Origin: Malikia sp041190985
Lineage (GTDB): Bacteria > Pseudomonadota > Gammaproteobacteria > Burkholderiales > Burkholderiaceae_C
NCBI GenBank assembly: GCA_041190985.1
Contig: JBEEPT010000091.1
Span: forward strand, 1-16,375
DNA length: 16,375 nt
Direction of reading: 5' to 3'
The position numbers and the translations under genes are program-made. Shown here one piece after another: positions 7,040-14,017 of the stretch. Under the pieces are notes generated by a model. The model made no database searches and was not told the DNA's origin. It saw only the letters and a list, made by a program, of their open reading frames with translations. Every line of letters begins with the position of its first letter. Position 1 is the first letter of the stretch.

Positions 7040-8995
7040 TCAGGCAACAGCGCGCAAGGTGGCGTGGCGATTGCGCCAGGCATCGACCAGTCTGGCAAAG
7101 TTCTGCGCCACCTCGTTGACCAGCCCGGCGTCGTCGAGCTCGCCCTTGAACCACTTGAGCGAGGCGTCGGCCCAGAGCGTGCGTCCGACCATGAAGCCCT
7201 TGACGACCGGACTGTCGGCCTGCGCGAAGCTCTCGACCAGGAAGTCCAGCGGCTGGTTCAGGCCCAGGATGACGGCGCCGCGGCAGTAGGGATCGCGCTC
7301 GGCCAGCAGCGCCTCGAGCTGGCGCCAGCCCTCGGCCTGCATCGGCGCCAGCTTCCACCACTCGGGCTTGACGCCGAGGTTGTAGAAACGCTTGACCGAT
7401 CGCAGCACGGCCTGGTCCTCGGTGCCCGCCGGCGTCACGGCCTTGGGCGGAATGAGCTCGAGCAGCAGCTCGTTGCCGGAGGCGCGCGTCGCCTCCCAGA
7501 GCTCGAGCACCTTCTGCTCCTGCTCCAGGCGCAGTTCGACCGGATCGTCGGGATGGTAGTGCACCAGGCACTTGACCACCTGCTCGGTCGGCCAGTTGAG
7601 CAGGGCGCTGCCGACCGAGCGGGTGCCGTCGTAGCGCAGCGGACGCGAGCCGGGCAGCTCGACCGGACGGCCCACCCACCAGCCGCGGCCGGTCGCGGCC
7701 GCCAGCGCGTCGGTGCCGTAGTCACCACCGTCGATCAGCACCCCGGTATGGCCCTGCAGCTTGCGGCTGCGCTCGACCTGCTCGGCCGCCTGCACCAGCA
7801 GCTTCTTGAGCGCGGGGATGCGCGCCTCGCTCGCGCCGGCGGCGCGCGCGATGTCGTAGAACTGGGCGCGGTGGTCGAAGGCCATCACGCACAGGTCCTG
7901 CCACTGGGGGCGCGGCGTGCTGACGCGGTGCAGGTGCGCGAGCTCGTGGTCGGCGTCGACCTTCGGGTTGCGGCTGCCGCCGAACCAGTGCCTGAGCTCA
8001 GCCGGCGTCGGCATGGCGGCCGAGCAGGCGTGGCGCGAGACGACGATCGCGCCGCAGGCGTTGGCCACGCGCGTCGCCTCGGCCCAGTCCTTGCCCTGCA
8101 GCAGGCTGGCCAGCAGTCCGGACAGGAAGGCGTCGCCCGCGCCCAGCACGTTGAGCACCTCGACGCGCTCGCCGCGATAGGTCGGCGCCGCGTCGATGTC
8201 GTCCGGCACCTCGCCCTCGATCACGCAGCAGCCCAGGGCGCCGCGCTTGACCACCAGCGTGGCCTGCGGGCAGAGCGCGCGCACCGCGCGCAGGCTGGCG
8301 ATCAGGTCATTGGGCACGCCGCCAGCGATGAAGAACTCCTCCTCGGTGCCGACCAGCAGGTCGAACAGGGGCAGCGAGGCCTGCAGCTGCCGCGTCACCG
8401 CGGCGTCCGGCACATAGCGGTTCTCGCCCGCGCCGCGCGCGGTCAGGCCCCACAGCACCGGGCGGTAGTCGATGTCGAGCACCGTGACGGCGCCATGGCG
8501 ACGCGCGTACTCCAGCGCGCGGTGCGAGGCGGCGCGGGTGCCCTCGGTGGAGAGGTGGGTGCCGGTGATCGCCAGCGCGCGGCAGCCGGCGATGAAGTCC
8601 TCGCTGATCGCGTCCGCGTCGATCGCCATGTCGGCGCAGTTCTCGCGCACGAACAGCAGCGGGAAGGTGTCGCGGTCCTTGAGGCCCAGCAGCACCAGCG
8701 CAGTCAGGCGCTGCGGGTCGACCTGCACCTGGCTGGTGTCGCAGCCTTCCTGCTGCAGCGTTTCGTTCAGGTACCGACCCATCTGCTCGTCGCCGACGCG
8801 CGAGATCATGGCAGTCTTGCAGCCAAGGCGGGCGACACCGAAGGCCAGGTTGGCCGAGCTGCCGCCCAGGTACATCGCGAAGCTGCGCGCGTCTTCCAGG
8901 CGCGAGCCGAACTGCTGCGCGTAGAGATCGACCGCCAGGCGGCCCAGGCAGGCCAGGTCATGCCGCCGCGGTCCGGGAAACTTCAGTTTGCTCAT
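7040..8995 (-). CDS. iolC: IolC fused to DUF2090: 5-dehydro-2-deoxygluconokinase / probable 5-dehydro-2-deoxyphosphogluconate aldolase
   Basis: A 651-residue two-domain protein. Residues ~10-335 are a PfkB/ribokinase-type kinase (EC 2.7.1.92): an N-terminal LGGSSANLAFGVARLG substrate/lid motif, then LNVLGAGDAFLSG, where Asp288 is the predicted catalytic base. Residues ~345-645 are a DUF2090 domain (DLCVMAFDHRAQFYDIA, GVLIDGGDYG, LELIPPK, VKGFMVGRTLW), an aldolase-like fold. This fusion is widespread in proteobacteria, and databases name it a bifunctional kinase/aldolase, the second activity (IolJ step, to malonate semialdehyde plus DHAP) being less well proven. The ATG at 8995 gives MSKLKFPGPRRHDL; the ribosome binding site is weak (AAGG). 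It is the first gene of the minus-strand iol operon, facing the transporter across an AT-rich control region. Confidence 0.95.
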   Translation of the reverse strand: MSKLKFPGPRRHDLACLGRLAVDLYAQQFGSRLEDARSFAMYLGGSSANLAFGVARLGCKTAMISRVGDEQMGRYLNETLQQEGCDTSQVQVDPQRLTALVLLGLKDRDTFPLLFVRENCADMAIDADAISEDFIAGCRALAITGTHLSTEGTRAASHRALEYARRHGAVTVLDIDYRPVLWGLTARGAGENRYVPDAAVTRQLQASLPLFDLLVGTEEEFFIAGGVPNDLIASLRAVRALCPQATLVVKRGALGCCVIEGEVPDDIDAAPTYRGERVEVLNVLGAGDAFLSGLLASLLQGKDWAEATRVANACGAIVVSRHACSAAMPTPAELRHWFGGSRNPKVDADHELAHLHRVSTPRPQWQDLCVMAFDHRAQFYDIARAAGASEARIPALKKLLVQAAEQVERSRKLQGHTGVLIDGGDYGTDALAAATGRGWWVGRPVELPGSRPLRYDGTRSVGSALLNWPTEQVVKCLVHYHPDDPVELRLEQEQKVLELWEATRASGNELLLELIPPKAVTPAGTEDQAVLRSVKRFYNLGVKPEWWKLAPMQAEGWRQLEALLAERDPYCRGAVILGLNQPLDFLVESFAQADSPVVKGFMVGRTLWADASLKWFKGELDDAGLVNEVAQNFARLVDAWRNRHATLRAVA

Positions 8996-9080
8996 CGTTT
9001 GCTAGAGCCTTGCAGGCTGCTTGATGGTTGCGGGAATGGTGCGCCTTGAGAACAGCACACCGCCTTGGGCGCAAGTCTAG

Positions 9081-9110
9081 ATTCTAGAAAAATATTTTTC
9101 CCTAGGTGAA
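9081..9110 (-). promoter_or_regulatory. Candidate promoter of iolCDEB with a palindromic operator in its spacer
   Basis: On the minus strand, TTCACC (plus 9105-9110) is a fair -35 and TAGAAT (plus 9081-9086) a good -10, spaced 18 bases. The spacer contains the perfect 14-bp palindrome GAAAAATATTTTTC (9087-9100), well placed for a repressor. Two TCTAGA copies 7 bp apart (9076-9081, 9083-9088) overlap the -10. Both promoter elements are predictions by eye. Confidence 0.5.
9087..9100. promoter_or_regulatory. 14-bp perfect palindrome, candidate inositol-regulator operator
   Basis: GAAAAATATTTTTC is its own reverse complement and lies in the predicted iolC promoter spacer. Seventeen bases later a related element, AGAA-N6-TTCC (9118-9131), is one base from the GGAA-N6-TTCC form described for RpiR-type IolR sites in alphaproteobacteria. 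The cognate regulator is not established; no RpiR gene is in the window. Confidence 0.5.
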
Positions 9111-9126
9111 AACCATTAGAAATTTT

Positions 9127-9157
9127 TTTCCAAAATTTATCTGGAAATGTCTATAGT
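9127..9157 (+). promoter_or_regulatory. Candidate promoter and operator of the transporter operon
   Basis: TATAGT at 9152-9157 is a five-of-six -10. The expected -35 position (about 9128-9133) reads TTCCAA, weak. The inverted repeat TTTCCA-N9-TGGAAA (9127-9132 and 9142-9147) spans from this -35 almost to the -10, where a bound repressor would block polymerase. A leader of roughly 75-85 bases precedes the binding-protein gene. Confidence 0.5.
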
Positions 9158-9244
9158 TGCGCCATGCCCGGATTTCGCCAGACGGTGCCAGCGCCAGCCA
9201 GCGGGACACGGACATAACAGACCACACCAACTTGGAGACAAGCA

Positions 9245-10177
9245 ATGAAAAAGCTTCTGATTGCCGCAGCCGTTACCTCCGCCCTCGCCTCTCCGTTTGC
9301 CGCCCACGCCGAGAAGATCGGTGTGGCAATGAGCGCATTCGACGACACCTTCCTGACCATCCTGCGCGGTGGCATCTCGGACTCGGCGAAGAAGGCGGGC
9401 GCCAGCGTCCAGATCGAGGACAGTCGCAACGACGTGGCAACCCAGATCAGCCAGGTGCAGAACATGATCGCGCAGAAGGTCGACGCGATCATCGTCAACC
9501 CGGTCGACACCGACGTGACGCCCAAGATCACCAAGATGGCCGCCGACGCCAAGATCCCGCTGGTCTACGTCAACCGCAAGCCGGTCGACTTCGAGAAGCT
9601 GCCCGCGGGCGTGGCCTTCGTGGCTTCCGACGAGAAGGTCTCCGGCACGCTGCAAACCCAGCATGTGTGCAAGCTGCTCAAGGGCAGGGGTGAGGTGCTG
9701 GTGCTGATGGGCGAGCTGTCCAACGAGGCCGCCCGCACCCGCACCAAGGACATCGAGGACGTGGTCACGAGCAAGGAATGCTCGGGCATGAAGATCGTCG
9801 ACAAGCGCGAGGGCAAGTGGAGCCGCACCAGCGCGCAGGACATCGCCACCAACTGGCTGTCCTCGGGCCTGAAGTTCGACGCCATCATTGCCAACAACGA
9901 CGAGATGGCCATCGGCGCCATCAACGCGCTGAAGGCCGCCAAGAAGTGGACCCCCGCCACCATCGTCGCCGGCATCGACGCCACCCCCGACGCGCTGGCC
10001 TCGATGAAGGCCGGCGACCTCAAGGTCACCGTGTTCCAGAACGCCCATGGCCAGGGCGCGGGCGCCGTCGAGGCCGCGCTCAAGCTGGTCAAGAAGCAGC
10101 CGGTCGACCGCTTCGTGAACGTGCCGTTCGAGCTGGTCACGCCCGAGAACCTGGGCAAGTACGCCGGCAAGAACTGA
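9245..10177 (+). CDS. ABC transporter periplasmic sugar-binding protein, probably inositol (first copy)
   Basis: A 310-residue pentose/hexose-type periplasmic binding protein (Peripla_BP_4, the RbsB/IbpA group) that would deliver substrate to the permease encoded downstream. Residues 1-22 form a Sec signal peptide (MKK, hydrophobic core, cleavage after AHA). The mature protein starts EKIGVAMSAFDDTFLTILRGG, where the aromatic and acidic residues of the first strand-loop normally contact sugar. Later landmarks are QKVDAIIVNPVDTD, ANNDEMAIGAINALK and VAGIDATPDALASM. Two cysteines (HVCKLL, KECSGM), also kept in the paralogue at 14018, could form a disulfide. The ATG at 9245 has GGAGA at 9234-9238. 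Inositol specificity is inferred from divergence with iolCDEB; ribose or another polyol is possible. Confidence 0.92.
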   Translation: MKKLLIAAAVTSALASPFAAHAEKIGVAMSAFDDTFLTILRGGISDSAKKAGASVQIEDSRNDVATQISQVQNMIAQKVDAIIVNPVDTDVTPKITKMAADAKIPLVYVNRKPVDFEKLPAGVAFVASDEKVSGTLQTQHVCKLLKGRGEVLVLMGELSNEAARTRTKDIEDVVTSKECSGMKIVDKREGKWSRTSAQDIATNWLSSGLKFDAIIANNDEMAIGAINALKAAKKWTPATIVAGIDATPDALASMKAGDLKVTVFQNAHGQGAGAVEAALKLVKKQPVDRFVNVPFELVTPENLGKYAGKN

Positions 10178-10196
10178 TCGCCGATTCTCCCTGGGG

Positions 10197-10217
10197 GGCC
10201 GCCGCGCGACGGCGGCC
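10197..10217 (+). terminator. Intra-operon hairpin after the binding-protein gene
   Basis: An 8-bp perfect GC stem, GGCCGCCG/CGGCGGCC, with loop CGCGA, lies 19 bp after the binding-protein stop and 33 bp before the ATPase start. Only TT follows, so it is unlikely to terminate fully. In such operons a hairpin here usually protects the upstream mRNA 3' end and keeps binding protein more abundant than ATPase and permease; that role is inferred. Confidence 0.55.
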
Positions 10218-10250
10218 TTCGTGCCGAGTCTTTATTGAGTGAGTTGCAGG

Positions 10251-11795
10251 ATGCCTGACACTGCCACGCTGGAACGTCCGCCCGTTAGCCCGTCGCCGAC
10301 CGACGCCGCGCCTCCCCTGCTGGAGATACGCGGCATACGCAAGGCCTTTCCCGGCGTGGTCGCGCTGGACAACGTGTCCTTCAAGCTGAAGGCCGGGACC
10401 GTGCACGCCCTGATGGGCGAGAACGGCGCCGGCAAGTCGACGCTGATGAAGATCATCGCCGGCGTCTACGTGCCCGACGAGGGCGAGATCCGCCTCAATG
10501 GCCGCCCGGTGAAGATGCAGGAGCCGCTCGCCGCGCTCGAGCTCGGCATCGCGATGATCCATCAGGAGCTCAACCTGATGCCGCACATGACGGTGGCCGA
10601 GAACGTCTGGATCACGCGCGAGCCGCGCAACGCCTTCGGCCTGGTGAACCACCGCGAACTCAGGCGCCGCACCCAGGAACTGTTCGACCGACTGCACATC
10701 GACATCGACCCGACGGCCGAGATCCAGACCCTGTCGGTGGCGGCGCGCCAGATGGTCGAGATCGCCAAGGCGGTGTCCTACGACTCGGACGTGCTGATCA
10801 TGGACGAGCCGACCTCGGCGCTGACGGAAAAGGAGGTCGAGCACCTGTTCCGCATCATCCGCCACCTGCGCGAGCAGGGCAAGGGCATCATCTACATCAC
10901 GCACAAGATGAACGAGCTGTTCGAGATCGCCGACGAGTTCTCGGTGTTCCGCGACGGCAGGTACATCGCCACCTGCGCCGCGTCGGACGTGACGCGCGAC
11001 GACATCATCCGCATGATGGTCGGGCGCGAGATCACCCAGATGTTCCCCAAGGAGACGGTGCCGATCGGCGAGGTGGTGCTGTCGGTGCGCAACCTCACGC
11101 TCGAGGGCGTGTTCCACGACGTGTCCTTCGACATCCGCGCCGGCGAGATCCTGGGCTTGGCCGGCCTGGTGGGTTCGGGGCGCTCCAACGTGGCCGAGAC
11201 GCTGTTCGGCGTCACGCCCGCGACCTCGGGCAGCATCGCCATCCGCGGCCAGGAAATGAGGATCGACACACCGGCCAAGGCGCTGGCGGCAGGCATGGCC
11301 TTCCTGACCGAGGACCGCAAGGACACCGGCTGCTTCCTGTGCCTGGACATCCAGGACAACATGGACCTGGCCGTGCTCAACCAGCGCTACGTCAACCGCT
11401 TCGGCTTCGTGCAGCGCGCCGCCCTGCACGAGGACTGCCGCAAGATGTCGGCGCGCCTGCGCGTCAAGACGCCCAGCATGGAGGAGGTGATCCAGAACCT
11501 GTCCGGCGGCAACCAGCAGAAGGTGCTGGTCGGGCGCTGGCTGCTGACCAATCCCCGCATCCTGATCCTGGACGAGCCGACGCGCGGCATCGACGTCGGC
11601 GCCAAGGCCGAGATCCACCGCCTGGTCTCCGAGCTGGCCGGCCAGGGCGTGGCGATCCTGATGATTTCTTCCGAGATGCCCGAGGTCCTCGGCATGAGCG
11701 ACCGCATCGCCGTCATGCACGAAGGCCGCATCACCGGCATCCTGGAGCGTGCCGATGCCGATCAGGTCCGCATCATGGACCTGGCCGCGAAATGA
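10251..11795 (+). CDS. ABC transporter ATP-binding protein, two-domain RbsA/MglA type, probably inositol
   Basis: A 514-residue cytosolic ATPase made of two fused nucleotide-binding domains, the normal form for ribose/galactose/inositol importers. Domain 1: Walker A GENGAGKST (56-64), signature LSVAARQ (161-167), Walker B LIMDEP (182-187), and the switch His in YITHKMNE. Domain 2: a degenerate Walker A, GLVGSGRSN (305-313), without the Lys, followed by a canonical signature LSGGNQQK (417-424) and Walker B LILDEPTRGID (438-448). This asymmetry is normal for the family, with domain 2 poorly hydrolytic. The ATG at 10251 is preferred to an in-frame GTG at 10239; only a modest GAG/AGG-type ribosome binding site is visible. 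The permease gene follows with a 17-bp gap. Confidence 0.95.
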   Translation: MPDTATLERPPVSPSPTDAAPPLLEIRGIRKAFPGVVALDNVSFKLKAGTVHALMGENGAGKSTLMKIIAGVYVPDEGEIRLNGRPVKMQEPLAALELGIAMIHQELNLMPHMTVAENVWITREPRNAFGLVNHRELRRRTQELFDRLHIDIDPTAEIQTLSVAARQMVEIAKAVSYDSDVLIMDEPTSALTEKEVEHLFRIIRHLREQGKGIIYITHKMNELFEIADEFSVFRDGRYIATCAASDVTRDDIIRMMVGREITQMFPKETVPIGEVVLSVRNLTLEGVFHDVSFDIRAGEILGLAGLVGSGRSNVAETLFGVTPATSGSIAIRGQEMRIDTPAKALAAGMAFLTEDRKDTGCFLCLDIQDNMDLAVLNQRYVNRFGFVQRAALHEDCRKMSARLRVKTPSMEEVIQNLSGGNQQKVLVGRWLLTNPRILILDEPTRGIDVGAKAEIHRLVSELAGQGVAILMISSEMPEVLGMSDRIAVMHEGRITGILERADADQVRIMDLAAK

Positions 11796-11812
11796 ACCCT
11801 GGAGTAACCGCA

Positions 11813-12826
11813 ATGAGCACCACCACCGCGATTCCCGCCATGACACCCACCAAGTCGGCCTTCAAGCTGCCCCAGGAAGCCAGCATCGCGCTGGTGCTCG
11901 TGGGCATAGGTTTCTTCTTCGAGGCCCTGGGCTGGTACCTCAACGGCCAGAGCTTCCTGTTCAACCTCGAGCGGCTGCAGATCATCGTGCTGCAGATGGC
12001 GGTGATCGGCATCATCGCCGTCGGCGTCAACATGGTCATCATCACCAGCGGCATCGACCTGTCCTCGGGTTCGGTGGTGGCCGCCTCGGCGGTGGTGGCC
12101 GCGAGCCTGGCGCAGGTCTCGGACTTCCCGCGCGCCGTCTTCCCCGCGCTGACCGACCTGCCGATCATCTGGCCGCTGCTGGCCGGCGCCGTCACCGGCC
12201 TGGTGATCGGTCTGATCAACGGCTCGCTGATCGCCTTCACCGCGATCCCGCCCTTCATCGCGACGCTGGGCACCATGGTCGCGGCGCGCGGCTTCGCCAA
12301 GTGGTTCACCGGCGGCATGCCCGTGTCCATGCTGACCGACGACTTTGCCTGGATCGGCTCCGGCGCCAACCCGGTGGTGATCTTCCTGGTGATTGCCGCG
12401 ATCTTCCACGTCGTGCTGCGCTACACCCGCTTCGGCAAGTTCACCTACGCCATCGGCGCCAACCGCCAGGCGGCCGTCGTCTCGGGCATCAACGTCAACC
12501 GCCACCTGATCTGGATCTACACCATCGCCGGCCTGCTCAGCGGCATCGCGGGCACCGTGACCGCCTCGCGCGCCATCTCCGGCCAGTCCGGCATGGGCAT
12601 GATGTACGAGCTCGACGCGATCGCCGCAGTCGTCATCGGCGGCACCTCGCTGGTCGGCGGCAAGGGCCGCGTCACCGGCACCGTGATCGGCGTGCTGATC
12701 CTGGGCGTGATGACCTCGGGCTTCACCTTCATCCGCATCGACGCCTACTACCAGGAGATGGTCAAGGGCGCCATCATCGTGGCGGCAGTGATCGCCGACC
12801 AGTACCGCAACAAGAAGAAGCGCTGA
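11813..12826 (+). CDS. ABC transporter permease, RbsC family, probably inositol
   Basis: A 337-residue inner-membrane permease (BPD_transp_2) that would act as a homodimer with the ATPase encoded just upstream. Eight to ten hydrophobic segments are visible, among them ASIALVLVGIGFFFEALG, the family signature GVNMVIITSGIDLSSGSVV, and LLAGAVTGLVIGLING. The cytoplasmic coupling loop GKFTYAIGANRQAAVVSGI is conserved, and the basic end RNKKKR is cytoplasmic. The ATG at 11813 has GGAG at 11801-11804. An in-frame ATG at 11792 overlaps the ATPase stop (ATGA) but lacks a ribosome binding site; translation could nonetheless be coupled there. A strong terminator starts 24 bp after the stop. Confidence 0.94.
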   Translation: MSTTTAIPAMTPTKSAFKLPQEASIALVLVGIGFFFEALGWYLNGQSFLFNLERLQIIVLQMAVIGIIAVGVNMVIITSGIDLSSGSVVAASAVVAASLAQVSDFPRAVFPALTDLPIIWPLLAGAVTGLVIGLINGSLIAFTAIPPFIATLGTMVAARGFAKWFTGGMPVSMLTDDFAWIGSGANPVVIFLVIAAIFHVVLRYTRFGKFTYAIGANRQAAVVSGINVNRHLIWIYTIAGLLSGIAGTVTASRAISGQSGMGMMYELDAIAAVVIGGTSLVGGKGRVTGTVIGVLILGVMTSGFTFIRIDAYYQEMVKGAIIVAAVIADQYRNKKKR

Positions 12827-12850
12827 ACGCCGATCTGAACGGCCAGTGCA

Positions 12851-12889
12851 GGCGCAGCCGGGGTGTAACCGCCCCGGCTGCGCCTTTTT
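12851..12889 (+). terminator. Strong rho-independent terminator of the transporter operon
   Basis: A perfect 13-bp GC-rich stem, GGCGCAGCCGGGG/CCCCGGCTGCGCC (12851-12863 and 12872-12884), with an 8-base loop, followed directly by TTTTT (12885-12889). The next gene's ribosome binding site (GGAG, 12893-12896) begins three bases after the T-run, so there is no room for a promoter between the two. Confidence 0.9.
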
Positions 12890-12903
12890 CATGGAGCATG
12901 CCC

Positions 12904-13890
12904 ATGCAAGCAAGACCGCGGCTCGAGCAGATCGGCGACCTGCGCGCCTTCGCGGCCATCGTCGACGGCGGCAGCCTGTCGGCGGCAGCGCGCGAGCTGG
13001 ACCAGTCGCTGGCCGGCATCTCCAAGCGTCTGCAGCGGCTGGAGCAGGCCCTGGGGGTGCGGTTGATGCACCGCAACACGCGCCAGCTGAGCCTGACGGA
13101 CGAGGGGCGCGAGTTCCTGTCGCACTGCCGCGAACTGCTGGAGCAGCTGCGCCGCACCGAGGAGCTGATCGGCCAGCGCCGCGGCGACGTGTCGGGCCAG
13201 ATCCGCATCACGGCCGGGCTGGCATTCGCGCGGCGCCAGATCGCGCCCCTGCTCGGGCGCCTGCTGGCGCGCCATCCGCAGCTGCGCATCGACCTGCTGG
13301 CCACCGACGAGGTCGTGGACACGGTCAGGGCCGGCGTGGACATCGCGATCCGCCAGGCACCGCTGGCCGACTCCAGCCTGGTCGCGCGCGCCCTGGTTCC
13401 GGACCGGCGCGTGCTGTGCGCCGCTCCGGCCTATCTCGCCGAGCACGGCACGCCGCAGACGCCGCAGGACCTGCTGCGCCACCGCTGCATCGTCTTCGGC
13501 GATGCGGCGCCGGGCTGGACCTTCATGCGGCACGGCGAGACCCAGGTCGTACCGGTGGCGGGCACGGTCCGCGTCAACACCGGCGATGTCGCGCATGCGG
13601 CGGCGCTCGGCGGTGCGGGACTGGTCCACAAGTCGATCTGGGAGGTGGCCGACGACCTGCGGCGCGGCCAGCTCGTGGCGCTGCTGCCGGACTGGTCGTC
13701 CCCGCTGCAGCCCATCCACGCGCTCATGCCCTCCGCCCGGCTCCAGGTTCCGCGCGTGCGCCGCGTGCTGGACTTTCTGCAGGAGGAATTGCGCTCGGCC
13801 GCCGAGGTCTTGCCGCTGGACCCGCTGCGCCCGCCCCCGTCCCTGCCCTGGCCCGGGAAGCTGGCCGCAGCCGAGCTGGCCACGGCCTGA
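12904..13890 (+). CDS. LysR-family transcriptional regulator inside the transporter locus
   Basis: A 328-residue LysR protein. The winged helix-turn-helix is at residues ~5-65 (LRAFAAIVDGGSLSAAAREL, SLAGISKRLQRLEQALGVRL, MHRNTRQLSLTDEGREFL). The effector domain includes GQIRITAGLAFARRQIAPLL and AGVDIAIRQAPLADSSLVAR, again the CrgA-like subgroup. The C-terminus carries a Pro-rich tail (LRPPPSLPWPGKL) about 20 residues longer than usual. Start choice: ATG 12904 has GGAG at 12893-12896 with proper spacing, whereas ATG 12898 is too close to it. The gene lies between the permease and a second binding protein and probably regulates one or both. How it is itself transcribed is odd, because a strong terminator immediately precedes its RBS. 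Confidence 0.92.
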   Translation: MQARPRLEQIGDLRAFAAIVDGGSLSAAARELDQSLAGISKRLQRLEQALGVRLMHRNTRQLSLTDEGREFLSHCRELLEQLRRTEELIGQRRGDVSGQIRITAGLAFARRQIAPLLGRLLARHPQLRIDLLATDEVVDTVRAGVDIAIRQAPLADSSLVARALVPDRRVLCAAPAYLAEHGTPQTPQDLLRHRCIVFGDAAPGWTFMRHGETQVVPVAGTVRVNTGDVAHAAALGGAGLVHKSIWEVADDLRRGQLVALLPDWSSPLQPIHALMPSARLQVPRVRRVLDFLQEELRSAAEVLPLDPLRPPPSLPWPGKLAAAELATA

Positions 13891-13929
13891 GCCAGCACCG
13901 CTTCACGCTGGGTGGAGGGTGTTTCCACG

Positions 13930-13951
13930 CTGGCGGCATTCCCGCCGCCAG
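13930..13951 (+). terminator. GC hairpin between the LysR gene and the second binding protein
   Basis: CTGGCGGC/GCCGCCAG, a perfect 8-bp stem with loop ATTCCC, lies 39 bp after the LysR stop. No T-run follows (GGCTCCT), so intrinsic termination would be weak. It may instead be a transcript-end stabiliser or a leader structure for the downstream gene. Confidence 0.4.
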
Positions 13952-14017
13952 GGCTCCTGCGGACAATGGCTGTCGAAAGTCCAACCCGTTTTCGTCATCA
14001 TTTTCAAGGAGACTGTT

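Noticed and set aside
5006..9049. A 1347-codon open frame on the plus strand opposite iolE, iolD and iolC
   Set aside because: It is an antisense shadow produced by high third-position GC. Its translation is rich in His, Arg, Gln and Ala with no family motif, whereas the minus strand encodes four recognisable enzymes.
9076..9088. TCTAGA-T-TCTAGA direct repeat as a possible recombination or insertion scar
   Set aside because: Only two six-base palindromes, with no flanking element ends or target duplication. They overlap the predicted iolC -10, so promoter structure explains them better.
10137..11846. A 569-codon minus-strand frame opposite the ATPase
   Set aside because: Antisense shadow of a well-conserved ABC ATPase; low-complexity His/Asp/Leu-rich translation.
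11749..13890. A 713-codon open frame spanning the permease and the second LysR gene
   Set aside because: Only its last ~328 residues are real (the LysR protein). The first part is an out-of-frame reading of the permease and passes through a terminator.
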